Shown one piece after another: positions 1-4,655 of a stretch of DNA of 5,592 nt; the stretch's first letter is position 1; every line of letters begins with the position of its first letter. The notes under the pieces were generated by a model. That model did not search any database. It was not told the origin of the DNA and saw only the letters and a list, made by a program, of their open reading frames with translations. Source of the DNA: Thermoplasmata archaeon (GTDB taxonomy: Archaea > Thermoplasmatota > Thermoplasmata > Thermoplasmatales > Thermoplasmataceae); assembly GCA_021816385.1 (NCBI GenBank), contig JAKAYJ010000082.1:1-5592 (forward strand), in the 5' to 3' direction. The position numbers and the translations under genes were made by a program.

Positions 1-27
1 CTCCTCCCCGTAGGGTATTCAAAATAA
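1..27 (-). promoter_or_regulatory. Intergenic leader module with SD of an off-window gene
   Basis: On the minus strand the conserved core TTATTTTGAATACCC occupies 27-13. It is followed by the triloop hairpin CCC-TAC-GGG (15-7), and the SD GGGGAGGAG runs to base 1. The start codon lies beyond the window edge, so a further minus-strand gene is expected there. The first 25 bases are identical to 4629-4653, the longest exact repeat I found. No clear terminator hairpin precedes this copy. Confidence 0.7.
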
Positions 28-34
28 TTAGTTT

Positions 35-340
35 TTAATATCGTTTTATGAATAGAGAGTCTCTTGGCAATCCGTCAAAGAGTATTCCCATTGTGCCATC
101 ATCCCTAACCCAGTCCACATCTGCGATTTCAGATGCATTCTCAGGTTGCTTACCCTGCCAATCACTTGGCGTGAAATATGTGCCATCACTATATCTTACA
201 ACAGATATGGTCATGTCACATTGGCGTAGATGCACACTGAGGAGTTCTGCCCCCTCTAATGCTACTCTATTCATTACTTGACCATTGAAAACTTTGTTTT
301 CCAAGTAGTCTCTTATTCCAATATATTCTTTTTTGTCCAT
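35..340 (-). CDS. Hypothetical protein, 101 aa
   Basis: I do not recognise this protein and propose no function. It starts with ATG (MDKKEYIG) 8 nt after GGAG, so the start is well supported, and it stops with TAA. The N-terminus looks helical and is followed by mixed beta-like segments around VVRYSDGTYF (about residues 48-57) and an acidic stretch with DVDWVRDDG (about 74-82). No signal peptide, membrane helix or Cys cluster is seen. The stretch MNRVALEGAELL (about 23-34) resembles MNRVAIKEITL near the C-terminus of the gene at 1378-1635, which might be a shared short motif or chance. It is the most downstream complete gene here and has its own leader at 354-376. Confidence 0.85.
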   Translation of the reverse strand: MDKKEYIGIRDYLENKVFNGQVMNRVALEGAELLSVHLRQCDMTISVVRYSDGTYFTPSDWQGKQPENASEIADVDWVRDDGTMGILFDGLPRDSLFIKRY

Positions 341-353
341 GTTGTTTTCTCCA

Positions 354-376
354 CCCTTACAGGGTTATCAAAATAA
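354..376 (-). promoter_or_regulatory. Intergenic leader module upstream of the 35-340 gene
   Basis: The minus strand carries TTATTTTGATAACCC (376-362). Its CCC begins a short hairpin, CCCT-GTA-AGGG (364-354), followed by the SD GGTGGAG and ATG at 340. The stem is 4 bp here, with arms different from other copies but still complementary. Confidence 0.7.
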
Positions 377-389
377 TTAAAAGTTGTGT

Positions 390-590
390 CTAATCGATTG
401 CAAATACTGTTTCGCAATTGATTAATCCAATGAATCCACCCTTCAAATAAATATAAAATTTATTTTCCGATAAATACACTGCCCTATCAACTACGACAAA
501 ATTTCCATCTTTGCTATTAAGATGAAGCCATGCTTTATCGCTTTTCTCCACTGTGCTTTTAAACAGTTTCTCAAATTCTTGTTTCTCCAT
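390..590 (-). CDS. Hypothetical protein, 66 aa
   Basis: Small protein of unknown function. The reading frame is open upstream to 641, but the start at 590 (MEKQEFEKLF) is preferred. It lies 5 nt after AGGTG, whereas the upstream ATG at 641 lies before the intergenic module and overlaps the previous stop. Stop is TAG. The protein begins with a short charged helix, followed by alternating hydrophobic residues (NFVVVDRAVYL about 30-40, KFYIYLKGGFIGLI about 44-57) that suggest a small beta sheet. No catalytic motif is seen. The gene could encode a small accessory or host-takeover protein, but that rests only on context. Confidence 0.8.
   Translation of the reverse strand: MEKQEFEKLFKSTVEKSDKAWLHLNSKDGNFVVVDRAVYLSENKFYIYLKGGFIGLINCETVFAID
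397..418 (-). other. Stem-loop just upstream of the stop codon of the 390-590 gene
   Basis: On the minus strand ATTGCGAAA and TTTGCAAT can pair, giving about 8 bp with one bulged G and a 5-nt loop (CAGTA). It ends a few bases before the TAG stop and about 15-20 nt before the T-rich block, so it is a poor terminator candidate. It may be chance. Confidence 0.3.
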
Positions 591-596
591 TTTATC

Positions 597-619
597 ACCT
601 CTTAGGGTTATCAAAATAA
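597..619 (-). promoter_or_regulatory. Intergenic leader module upstream of the 390-590 gene
   Basis: The core TTATTTTGATAACCC (619-605, minus strand) is followed by CCT-AAG-AGG, a marginal 3-bp hairpin that overlaps the SD (AGGTG). ATG follows at 590. The core is identical to the copy at 376-362. Confidence 0.65.
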
Positions 620-639
620 TAGATGGGATTTCTCCCATC
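617..639 (-). terminator. Stop-codon hairpin with GAAA tetraloop and T-rich tail
   Basis: On the minus strand GATGGGA and TCCCATC form a perfect 7-bp stem closed by a GAAA tetraloop (GNRA class). TATTATTTT follows directly and is also the start of the conserved core. The TGA stop of the 638-889 gene overlaps the first bases of the stem. This fits a short intrinsic terminator, though the T tract is interrupted, so an mRNA 3'-end stabiliser is also possible. Confidence 0.6.
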
Positions 640-889
640 AAGTGTAGTATTTGATGATACCTCTATACTTTTTCCTGTATGAATCTGAAATTGGCCTGTA
701 CGCTTCTGCCTCAAACTTAAGGGCACAGTACAGTATCACCTTAGCCAGTCCATACGTTCCAGTCTCCTCACTTTCAGGATCCACGAAACCTGATTTGAGT
801 ATCTCATCGACTTTTTCAAGCAGATGCTCATGAAAATTCTCGTTTTCAATGAGTTCCATTATTTTTTCTTTCAATTCCTTTTTATCCAT
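638..889 (-). CDS. Hypothetical protein, 83 aa
   Basis: Unrecognised small protein. The frame is open upstream to 1024, but the start at 889 (MDKKELKEKI) has GAGGG 6 nt upstream and sits after the leader. Starting at 1024 would place about 45 extra residues across the intergenic region and the end of the previous gene. Stop is TGA, inside the hairpin at 617-639. The N-terminal half is rich in Lys and Glu and looks strongly helical (residues 1-35). The C-terminal half has a helix with LAKVILYCALKFEAEAY (about 49-65) and a basic, Tyr-rich tail. No domain can be named. Confidence 0.8.
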   Translation of the reverse strand: MDKKELKEKIMELIENENFHEHLLEKVDEILKSGFVDPESEETGTYGLAKVILYCALKFEAEAYRPISDSYRKKYRGIIKYYT

Positions 890-895
890 TGTTTT

Positions 896-975
896 CCCTC
901 TTGGGTAACGAGACTGCGAAGTCTCTATTGCTCTTACGTCAATCGTGTTATTGGTTTTTTGGGTAATCAAAATTT
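896..975 (-). promoter_or_regulatory. Split intergenic leader module with 58-bp insert
   Basis: On the minus strand the core reads AAATTTTGATTACCC (975-961), but the hairpin-SD half does not follow at once. A second TTACCC appears 58 bp later (908-903) and continues as CCC-AAGA-GGG (905-896), SD and ATG at 889. The distance from the second CCC to the start codon (13 nt) matches compact copies of the module, so the extra 58 bp looks inserted between the two halves. Confidence 0.6.
903..960 (-). other. 58-bp segment inserted in the leader, with a 6-bp hairpin
   Basis: This segment is bounded by direct repeats of GGGTAA (plus strand, 903-908 and 961-966). It contains a perfect 6-bp stem, GAGACT/AGTCTC, with a 4-nt loop (910-925). 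There is no T-run after it, so it is not a simple terminator. I see no ORF and no convincing -35/-10 pair: TTGACG is present on the minus strand, but no -10 lies at normal spacing. The segment at 5401-5458 has the same length and position. Confidence 0.5.
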
Positions 976-977
976 TG

Positions 978-1346
978 TTAATAATATTCATCCAACAATC
1001 CCTCAAAAAAGTGTGCTTCCACATCCGTCAGTTTCAGATTGCCACCGTCAGTGATTTCCAAGTATCCAGATATCTGTAATCCATCTGTAATATCGCCTCT
1101 ACTGGCATCGCAGTCTGCATAAAAACTGATGTCATAATCTTTTGTGAAGTACGGAAGAAGAACTGCCATATCGTATATGTCACCCATACCATCCACTTCC
1201 TCTCCTTCCATGTCCCTCACATAGAATATTGTATCAAATTCTGAATCCCTTTTTATTCTCCCATAAAATTCATCTCTGAATACTTTATCAAGGAGCGTGT
1301 TGAATATATCCTCTAATTTCTTTCTCTCCTCTTTCCTATTTTCCAT
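978..1346 (-). CDS. Hypothetical acidic protein, 122 aa
   Basis: Unknown function. Two ATGs lie close together. I chose 1346 (MENRKEERKK) because GAGGG lies 8 nt upstream, while the ATG at 1352 would be only 2 nt from it. Stop is TAA. The protein opens with a very charged helix (residues 1-20), then has several acidic segments (VRDMEGEEVDGMGDIYD about 43-59) and beta-like stretches (DYDISFYAD about 70-78, LQISGYLEITDG about 90-101), and ends in an acidic helix with DEYY. The one Cys (about residue 79) is isolated. The negative charge would suit a nucleic-acid mimic or a protein-binding role, but this is only a possibility. Confidence 0.85.
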   Translation of the reverse strand: MENRKEERKKLEDIFNTLLDKVFRDEFYGRIKRDSEFDTIFYVRDMEGEEVDGMGDIYDMAVLLPYFTKDYDISFYADCDASRGDITDGLQISGYLEITDGGNLKLTDVEAHFFEGLLDEYY

Positions 1347-1354
1347 GTTCATTT

Positions 1355-1377
1355 CCCTCTTTGGGTAGCAAAAATTT
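1355..1377 (-). promoter_or_regulatory. Intergenic leader module upstream of the 978-1346 gene
   Basis: The minus strand has AAATTTTTGCTACCC (1377-1363), a shorter core variant (TTTTGCTACCC) also seen at 2825-2838. It is followed by CCC-AAAGA-GGG, whose GGG is part of the SD. No hairpin is visible at the end of the preceding gene, whose TAG lies directly before the T block. Confidence 0.6.
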
Positions 1378-1635
1378 CTATGGTATCCTACTTAGTGTTA
1401 TTTCTTTTATCGCAACTCTGTTCATTTGTACCATGCTATGCCCCTCCTGAACAAATCTTACTAAATTGCGTCTCACAAAGATTCGCACCACCTTGGATAT
1501 TTCCATTTTTGTGTCCGTAGTATTGACAAAGCAGAACTGTGGTTCGCTGAAATCTATATTACGGCTGTATATGTTGAAATCACTTACCCTGTGGGGTGAA
1601 TGATTCAAAATTTCTATTATGTCTTTCTCATCCAT
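1378..1635 (-). CDS. Hypothetical protein, 85 aa
   Basis: Unrecognised. Start is ATG at 1635 (MDEKDIIEIL) with AAGGAG 10 nt upstream, stop TAG. Between SD and start lies another ATG (ATGAAAAAG...) that would make only a 5-codon frame. The protein has a short N-terminal helix, then probable beta strands around QFCFVNTTD (about 33-41), ISKVVRIFV (about 46-54) and LVRFVQEGHSMVQMNRVAIKEITL (about 58-81). It looks like a small beta-rich fold. MNRVAI recurs in part in the 35-340 protein. It is the first gene after the strong terminator that ends the DUF932 gene, so it probably has its own transcription start. Confidence 0.8.
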   Translation of the reverse strand: MDEKDIIEILNHSPHRVSDFNIYSRNIDFSEPQFCFVNTTDTKMEISKVVRIFVRRNLVRFVQEGHSMVQMNRVAIKEITLSRIP

Positions 1636-1651
1636 TCTTTTTCATCTCCTT

Positions 1652-1673
1652 ACCTATTAGGTTAAAAATAATT
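1652..1673 (-). promoter_or_regulatory. Intergenic leader module upstream of the 1378-1635 gene
   Basis: A diverged core, AATTATTTTTAACC (1673-1660, minus strand), lacks the usual G. It leads into the hairpin ACCT-AAT-AGGT (1662-1652), followed by AAGGAG. The arms differ from the usual CCC/GGG, yet both sides changed together. This copy is separated from the upstream terminator by about ten bases, whereas most copies abut the hairpin. Confidence 0.6.
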
Positions 1674-1682
1674 TGTATAAAG

Positions 1683-1707
1683 AAAAAATGTGGGGAATCA
1701 CTTCCCC
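1683..1707 (-). terminator. Intrinsic terminator at the end of the DUF932 gene
   Basis: On the minus strand GGGGAA-GTGA-TTCCCC forms a perfect 6-bp stem with a GNRA-type loop, followed by ACA and six T's, with A's preceding the stem. This is a standard rho-independent terminator shape. The TGA stop of the DUF932 gene is inside the GTGA loop, so the hairpin overlaps the last codons. Confidence 0.85.
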
Positions 1708-2795
1708 TTTTCAAGCAGTTTCCAGATTTTCCTGTCCTCAACTGCCCTGCCTGCAATTTTCTGAAGCTCGGTTGCCCTTTCGGGATTGTCTCCTTTCTTC
1801 AGCACATTGTTTGCATAGGCAGTCATGCTCTGGACAAAGTCAAAAGCGGTGTTCTTCTCAAGAGCACCCATTATGGATTTGGCTTCATCCTGAGTTATGT
1901 TGAACACTGTTGCCGATACTTCAACGCCTGTTGGATCGATCTGAATCTCATTCAAATCACCAAGTTTGCTGAGGTAATCCTGCACCTTCTCCTCATCAAG
2001 GGAGTAGTTGACCATGTCTGTTACCTGACTTAGTATCAGTTCTGATTCCGCAATCTTTGTGCGGTCAGACCAGATGTCACCCTCTTCTCCCCTGCCACCG
2101 ATATGTCTTCTCCTGAACGGGTTTTCCCGTATCATTCCGTTTGTGCATACCTGCCTGACGATCAGTGGTGCAGCCTCGAAGGCAGTGTATCCGACTTCGC
2201 TATTCCTTACGGACACGCCAAGCCAATACTTTTCCTCTGGCTTGCCTGGAATGGTGACCAGTGCGGTCTCATCATACACCGTGTATGACATGGACTTTGA
2301 TGAGATATAGGCATGAGCCATTCTGATCTGATGCCCAGTTTTGTTCACCTTCTCAGTCACGGCTTTCAGTACACCCATTGCAACATCGTAGTTGTCAATG
2401 ACCCTGTACTTATCGGAAAGCATTGCGATCATTTCATCGTTGAACTGCCTCACAAGGACTACCTTCTCATAATTATGCATCCAATAGTTTACATTTTCTG
2501 CATAGATATCGGTGTCCTTTCCATGAGTGTTTTCAGCAACCAATTTGTCGTAATACTCTTTCCTTATGCCTGTCTTCTCTGCTATCTGTCCGTGTGCCCA
2601 TACCGTTGGTGTGAGTTCCCTCACGCCACCATGTGGGTGTTGTACCCTGAATTTGCCCCTGACAGCTTCTATGTCAAGAGTATTCACTCTCCAATCCCAC
2701 TCGAACTGCTGCTTCTTCCCTGCAATTACTTGCAGGTTGTTCAGGAACTGCCTTGATTCGTTCCCGTAGTATCCAAATATCTGTTCTGTCTGCAT
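1698..2795 (-). CDS. DUF932 family phage/plasmid-like protein, 365 aa
   Basis: Member of the DUF932 family (also described by TIGR03299, 'phage/plasmid-like protein'), found on phages, plasmids and genomic islands; its biochemical role is not established as far as I know. Recognisable family features are LSDKYRVIDNYDV (about 126-138), GVSVRNSEVGYTAFEAAP (about 193-210), the CTNGMI stretch (217-222) and a basic RRRHIGGRG motif (228-236), followed by a helical C-terminal third. Length is typical of the family and the gene looks intact. Start: ATG at 2795 (MQTEQIFGYY) lies 5 nt after GGAGGAG. The in-frame ATGs at 2819 and 2813 fall inside the leader hairpin and are rejected. The 5' leader hairpin and the 3' terminator make it look like a single-gene unit. 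It is the only gene here with a recognised family and supports a mobile-element origin. Confidence 0.95.
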   Translation of the reverse strand: MQTEQIFGYYGNESRQFLNNLQVIAGKKQQFEWDWRVNTLDIEAVRGKFRVQHPHGGVRELTPTVWAHGQIAEKTGIRKEYYDKLVAENTHGKDTDIYAENVNYWMHNYEKVVLVRQFNDEMIAMLSDKYRVIDNYDVAMGVLKAVTEKVNKTGHQIRMAHAYISSKSMSYTVYDETALVTIPGKPEEKYWLGVSVRNSEVGYTAFEAAPLIVRQVCTNGMIRENPFRRRHIGGRGEEGDIWSDRTKIAESELILSQVTDMVNYSLDEEKVQDYLSKLGDLNEIQIDPTGVEVSATVFNITQDEAKSIMGALEKNTAFDFVQSMTAYANNVLKKGDNPERATELQKIAGRAVEDRKIWKLLEKGK

Positions 2796-2808
2796 TTTTT
2801 CTCCTCCT

Positions 2809-2838
2809 GCCATGTACACATGGCGGGTAGCAAAATAA
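2809..2838 (-). promoter_or_regulatory. Intergenic leader module with a long hairpin upstream of the DUF932 gene
   Basis: The core TTATTTTGCTACCC (2838-2825, minus strand) is followed at once by GCCATG-TGTA-CATGGC (2824-2809), a perfect 6-bp stem and the strongest leader hairpin in the window. The SD AGGAGGAG and ATG at 2795 follow. Here the hairpin begins right after the CCC rather than within it, and the stem itself contains ATG triplets. Confidence 0.7.
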
Positions 2839-2858
2839 TGGATGACTATTCATCATCC
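2836..2858 (-). terminator. Stop-codon hairpin at the end of the 2846-3331 gene
   Basis: On the minus strand GGATGA and TCATCC pair (6 bp) around a 7-nt loop that contains the TAG stop. ATTATTTT follows directly and belongs to the next leader core. It is a possible weak intrinsic terminator. An alternative 5-bp register with a 4-nt loop exists. Confidence 0.5.
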
Positions 2859-3331
2859 TTATTTACAAACTGTTCAAGCACATTGTAAGTGCCATTGTAT
2901 ATAGTTGCCCTTGCCGACCCCTGTGCAAGACTGAGAATTTTGCTGATATCATCTGGGCTGAATTCTTTTATTGCTTCATCTGCCCAATAGATATGGCTTG
3001 AATTCTTAGCCAGCCATTCTGTAAGATCGCTGGTATATACACTCACATCTTCATAGGCAAGATCGTACAGCATGTCTTCATTCACATTATCCTCCTCAAT
3101 GATGTGATCCAGAGCATCCACGACATACTCATAAAGATAGTCTTCATCCAATACGTCATGATTCGCATGCATAAAATCACTGAGATCACTTTGAAGTTGT
3201 GATTCCTCAATCAGAGATTCGTGTGTGAATGCGAAGAATGCTTCACGATTCTTTGTTGCCTCATGAAACTCGAACATTTCCCTTGCTGCGTAGGCAGCCT
3301 CTTTCACGGTTTCAAACCGCATTTTTTCCAT
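2846..3331 (-). CDS. Hypothetical acidic helical protein, 161 aa
   Basis: Unknown function. Start ATG at 3331 (MEKMRFETVK) follows AAAGGGAT at short spacing. The ATG at 3322 (fourth codon) is an alternative. Stop is TAG inside a hairpin loop. The protein is very rich in Asp, Glu and aromatic residues and appears almost wholly helical. Two similar segments, EDYLYEYVVD (63-72) and EDMLYDLAYED (85-95), suggest an internal repeat 22 residues apart. NEDMLYDLA (84-92) and FSPDDISKILSL (124-135) have close counterparts in the 3978-4340 protein, NEDNLYDIA and FTGDDVTKLASI, although in the opposite order. The two genes may be related helical-repeat proteins. The acidity would fit DNA mimicry or binding of a host protein, which is speculative. 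Confidence 0.85.
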   Translation of the reverse strand: MEKMRFETVKEAAYAAREMFEFHEATKNREAFFAFTHESLIEESQLQSDLSDFMHANHDVLDEDYLYEYVVDALDHIIEEDNVNEDMLYDLAYEDVSVYTSDLTEWLAKNSSHIYWADEAIKEFSPDDISKILSLAQGSARATIYNGTYNVLEQFVNKDDE

Positions 3332-3345
3332 TTTTATCCCTTTTT

Positions 3346-3374
3346 CCGTTTTTTTAACGGGTATTCAAAATATA
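3346..3374 (-). promoter_or_regulatory. Intergenic leader module upstream of the 2846-3331 gene
   Basis: The core TATATTTTGAATACCC (3374-3359, minus strand) leads into CCGTT-AAAAA-AACGG (3360-3346), a 5-bp stem with an A5 loop. A weak SD (AAAGGG) and ATG at 3331 follow. The arms are the same as in the leader at 5054-5067, but the loop differs. Confidence 0.7.
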
Positions 3375-3392
3375 GAGGACTATGAATCCCCC
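3374..3392 (-). terminator. Stop-codon hairpin at the end of the 3380-3628 gene
   Basis: On the minus strand GGGGA and TCCTC pair with one G-U (about 5 bp, six with a further G-U). The 7-nt loop TTCATAG holds the TAG stop. TATATTTT of the following leader comes next. The stem is weaker than the others, and terminator function is uncertain. Confidence 0.4.
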
Positions 3393-3628
3393 TTTTTATT
3401 TTTGTTCCTTCCTTTGACACCATCTTTCGGATATTTGAGTAGAATGCCAGTGCTTCCGTTTTTGCTCTCTTTTTTCCTGTGCATCGCAATTCTTATTATC
3501 ATTCTTTCCGTTGCACCAGTATCATCATGCAGGAGAGCAATTGCGTATCCTTCTCTCTGAAAACCATCAAACAGGGTCATCATATCTTCTACTGACAGCT
3601 TCCCGGGAAGTTCATTGCTTTCTGCCAT
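3380..3628 (-). CDS. Hypothetical protein, 82 aa, second gene of a coupled pair
   Basis: Unrecognised. It starts at ATG 3628 (MAESNELPGK), 6 nt after the TAG of the upstream gene, with only a weak SD (AGG at 5 nt). It is the only gene start in the window without the leader module, so translation probably depends on ribosomes ending the upstream gene. The segment LPGKLSVEDMMTLF (7-20) matches IPDGLSVDDFMMLY (27-40) of that neighbour, and RIAMHRKKE further on parallels its YIARGRKAG. The pair therefore looks like a diverged tandem duplication. The C-terminal third is strongly basic (GRNKNKKGDS), unlike the acidic proteins around it, which could mean nucleic-acid contact. Confidence 0.85.
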   Translation of the reverse strand: MAESNELPGKLSVEDMMTLFDGFQREGYAIALLHDDTGATERMIIRIAMHRKKESKNGSTGILLKYPKDGVKGRNKNKKGDS

Positions 3629-3634
3629 GTCATC

Positions 3635-3934
3635 CTATACCTGCCTGTAAATAATATCAGCCCATTTGTTGAAATATGATGTTTTAGGTGATGTGTCACC
3701 CGCCTTTCTTCCTCTGGCAATGTAAATTACCTTATCAAGAATCTTATTGGTGTTTTCAAAGTCTGTAAACTCCTTCACCAGTGCACTTACTATCTCCCTC
3801 TGTTCTGATGCTGTGTAAAGCATCATAAAGTCATCCACTGATAGTCCGTCAGGTATTCGATTCTGATTTCTCATACCGATCCATAGGTCTTGGAACAAGT
3901 CGTTTATGTCCTTATCTGTGTAGATTATATCCAT
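3635..3934 (-). CDS. Hypothetical protein, 99 aa, first gene of a coupled pair
   Basis: Unrecognised. The frame is open upstream to 4012, but the start at 3934 (MDIIYTDKDI) is chosen because GGGGGAGG lies 8 nt upstream. The longer version would run across the leader and the end of the previous gene. Stop is TAG, 6 nt before the next start. The N-terminal helix (5-22) is followed by the LSVDDFMMLY segment (31-40) shared with the next gene, a helix to about residue 66, and KVIYIARGRKAG with a more basic C-terminus. Two small paralogues made from one leader suggests that their products act together, perhaps as a heteromer, but no function can be assigned. Confidence 0.85.
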   Translation of the reverse strand: MDIIYTDKDINDLFQDLWIGMRNQNRIPDGLSVDDFMMLYTASEQREIVSALVKEFTDFENTNKILDKVIYIARGRKAGDTSPKTSYFNKWADIIYRQV

Positions 3935-3942
3935 TTTTATTT

Positions 3943-3971
3943 CCTCCCCCTTTTTTGAGGTTAAAAAATTA
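3943..3971 (-). promoter_or_regulatory. Intergenic leader module upstream of the paired genes
   Basis: Diverged core TAATTTTTTAACC (3971-3959, minus strand). CCTC and GAGG can pair (4 bp) across a 10-nt loop. The GAGG is part of the SD GGGGGAGG, so the stem would hide the ribosome site. This leader serves two genes, unlike the others. Confidence 0.55.
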
Positions 3972-3988
3972 CGCCAGTTAGGACTGGC
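3963..3988 (-). terminator. Intrinsic terminator at the end of the 3978-4340 gene
   Basis: On the minus strand GCCAGT-CCTA-ACTGGC forms a perfect 6-bp stem, followed by GTAA and six T's. The TAA stop straddles the loop and the 3' arm. The T-run is also the T block of the next leader. Together with 1683-1707 it is one of the two clearest terminators here. Confidence 0.8.
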
Positions 3989-4340
3989 TTGCATTATTGA
4001 TTGCCTTGGCAATAGTATTTGTTATGAAGTCTGCAACCTCATTCTCATCCTGTATGCTCATGGCAATGTCGTAAAGGTTGTCCTCGTTGGCGTACTTTTT
4101 AAAGTACTTCTCAACGATGGATGCAAGTTTCGTTACGTCATCCCCTGTGAAATCGACATCATCGGGATTCACTTTCTTCATCCATTCGTCTGGATCCCAA
4201 CCCATTGATTCGTAGTATCTTTTCGGATCAGTTTCGTAGTCATCAATGTCATGCTGAAACCAATCTGATGCCCATGCGTAAGATTGCCGATACACCCATC
4301 TGTCGTACTCTTCTTTATTCATATTCACTGTTTCGTTCAT
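3978..4340 (-). CDS. Hypothetical acidic protein, 120 aa
   Basis: Unknown function. Start ATG 4340 (MNETVNMNKE) follows AAGGAGGG by 5 nt, stop TAA in the terminator hairpin. A second in-frame ATG at 4322 is further from the SD and less likely. The first half is rich in Trp, Tyr and Asp (YDRWVYRQSYAWASDWF, about 12-28; WDPDEW 48-53). The second half is helical and contains FTGDDVTKLASI (64-75) and NEDNLYDIA (85-93), both with close matches in the 161-aa protein at 2846-3331. No membrane segment or Cys residue is seen. The pattern of acid and aromatic residues would suit a protein-binding surface. Confidence 0.85.
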   Translation of the reverse strand: MNETVNMNKEEYDRWVYRQSYAWASDWFQHDIDDYETDPKRYYESMGWDPDEWMKKVNPDDVDFTGDDVTKLASIVEKYFKKYANEDNLYDIAMSIQDENEVADFITNTIAKAINNASQS

Positions 4341-4345
4341 ATTTA

Positions 4346-4367
4346 CCCTCCTTGGGTTGCAAAATAA
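4346..4367 (-). promoter_or_regulatory. Intergenic leader module upstream of the 3978-4340 gene
   Basis: The core TTATTTTGCAACCC (4367-4354, minus strand) overlaps CCC-AAGGA-GGG (4356-4346), where AAGGAGGG is itself the SD. Pairing the CCC would occlude the SD, so this could be a weak switch or simply a coincidence of GC-rich blocks. Confidence 0.6.
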
Positions 4368-4368
4368 T

Positions 4369-4383
4369 AGGCAATCAATGCCT
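4369..4383 (-). terminator. Stop-codon hairpin at the end of the 4375-4620 gene
   Basis: On the minus strand AGGCA-TTGAT-TGCCT forms a 5-bp stem. The TGA stop lies in the loop, and ATTATTTTG follows directly. It is short for an intrinsic terminator, but the layout is the same as at other junctions. Confidence 0.45.
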
Positions 4384-4620
4384 TATTGAAAGATAAGCCT
4401 CTTCTACCATTTCTGGCAGATCGCTTGCTGCCACAGGCATCGGGATAGCCTCCCAGTTCTGACCGATCTGATTCTTTATTTCAGATATCAGATCGTCATC
4501 AGGGTTCAGTTTCTCTCCAAACCTGTCATCCAACACTTCAAGGATGAAGAGTCTTTTTGTAAACTCATCAACCTTGCCATTGCTCTCTTTCTGTTTCATC
4601 AATTTGTAGAAATATCTCAT
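4375..4620 (-). CDS. Hypothetical protein, 81 aa
   Basis: Unrecognised. The frame continues upstream to 4650, but ATG 4620 (MRYFYKLMKQ) with GGAGGAG 8 nt upstream is clearly the start. The earlier ATG at 4650 lies inside the conserved leader. Stop is TGA. The protein starts with a basic, aromatic N-terminus, then a helix FTKRLFILEVLDDRF (about 20-34), a loop with LNPDDD, another helix, a short Pro-rich linker (AIPMPVAASDLP, about 58-69) and a C-terminal helix. No catalytic motif is seen. Confidence 0.85.
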   Translation of the reverse strand: MRYFYKLMKQKESNGKVDEFTKRLFILEVLDDRFGEKLNPDDDLISEIKNQIGQNWEAIPMPVAASDLPEMVEEAYLSIRH

Positions 4621-4628
4621 TTCTATAT

Positions 4629-4655
4629 CTCCTCCCCGTAGGGTATTCAAAATTA
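4629..4655 (-). promoter_or_regulatory. Intergenic leader module upstream of the 4375-4620 gene
   Basis: The core TAATTTTGAATACCC (4655-4641, minus strand) is followed by CCC-TAC-GGG and the SD GGAGGAG. TAA of the upstream gene is the first triplet of the core, so stop codon and T block are merged. Bases 4629-4653 are identical to 1-25. Confidence 0.7.

Noticed and set aside
903..960. Host sigma70 promoter in the 58-bp insert (TTGACG)
   Set aside because: No -10-like hexamer occurs 16-18 nt downstream on the same strand, and the second insert has no equivalent -35.
890..1024. Long version of the 83-aa protein starting at 1024
   Set aside because: It would cross the leader module, the 58-bp insert and the end of the upstream gene; the SD supports 889.
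1627..1644. Tiny upstream frame (ATGAAAAAGAATGGATGA) before the 85-aa gene as a leader peptide
   Set aside because: Its ATG directly abuts the SD and the frame is only 5 codons; no regulatory peptide feature is visible.
1596..2033. Plus-strand 145-aa open frame
   Set aside because: It lies antisense to the DUF932 gene and the preceding terminator, has no SD, and its Cys- and Leu-rich sequence is typical of an antisense shadow. The same applies to the other plus-strand frames within 2059-2769 and to those at 48-281, 651-833, 824-1054 and 4205-4396.
2796..2819. N-terminal extension of the DUF932 protein to the ATG at 2819
   Set aside because: That ATG lies in the leader hairpin without an SD, while ATG 2795 follows GGAGGAG at good spacing.
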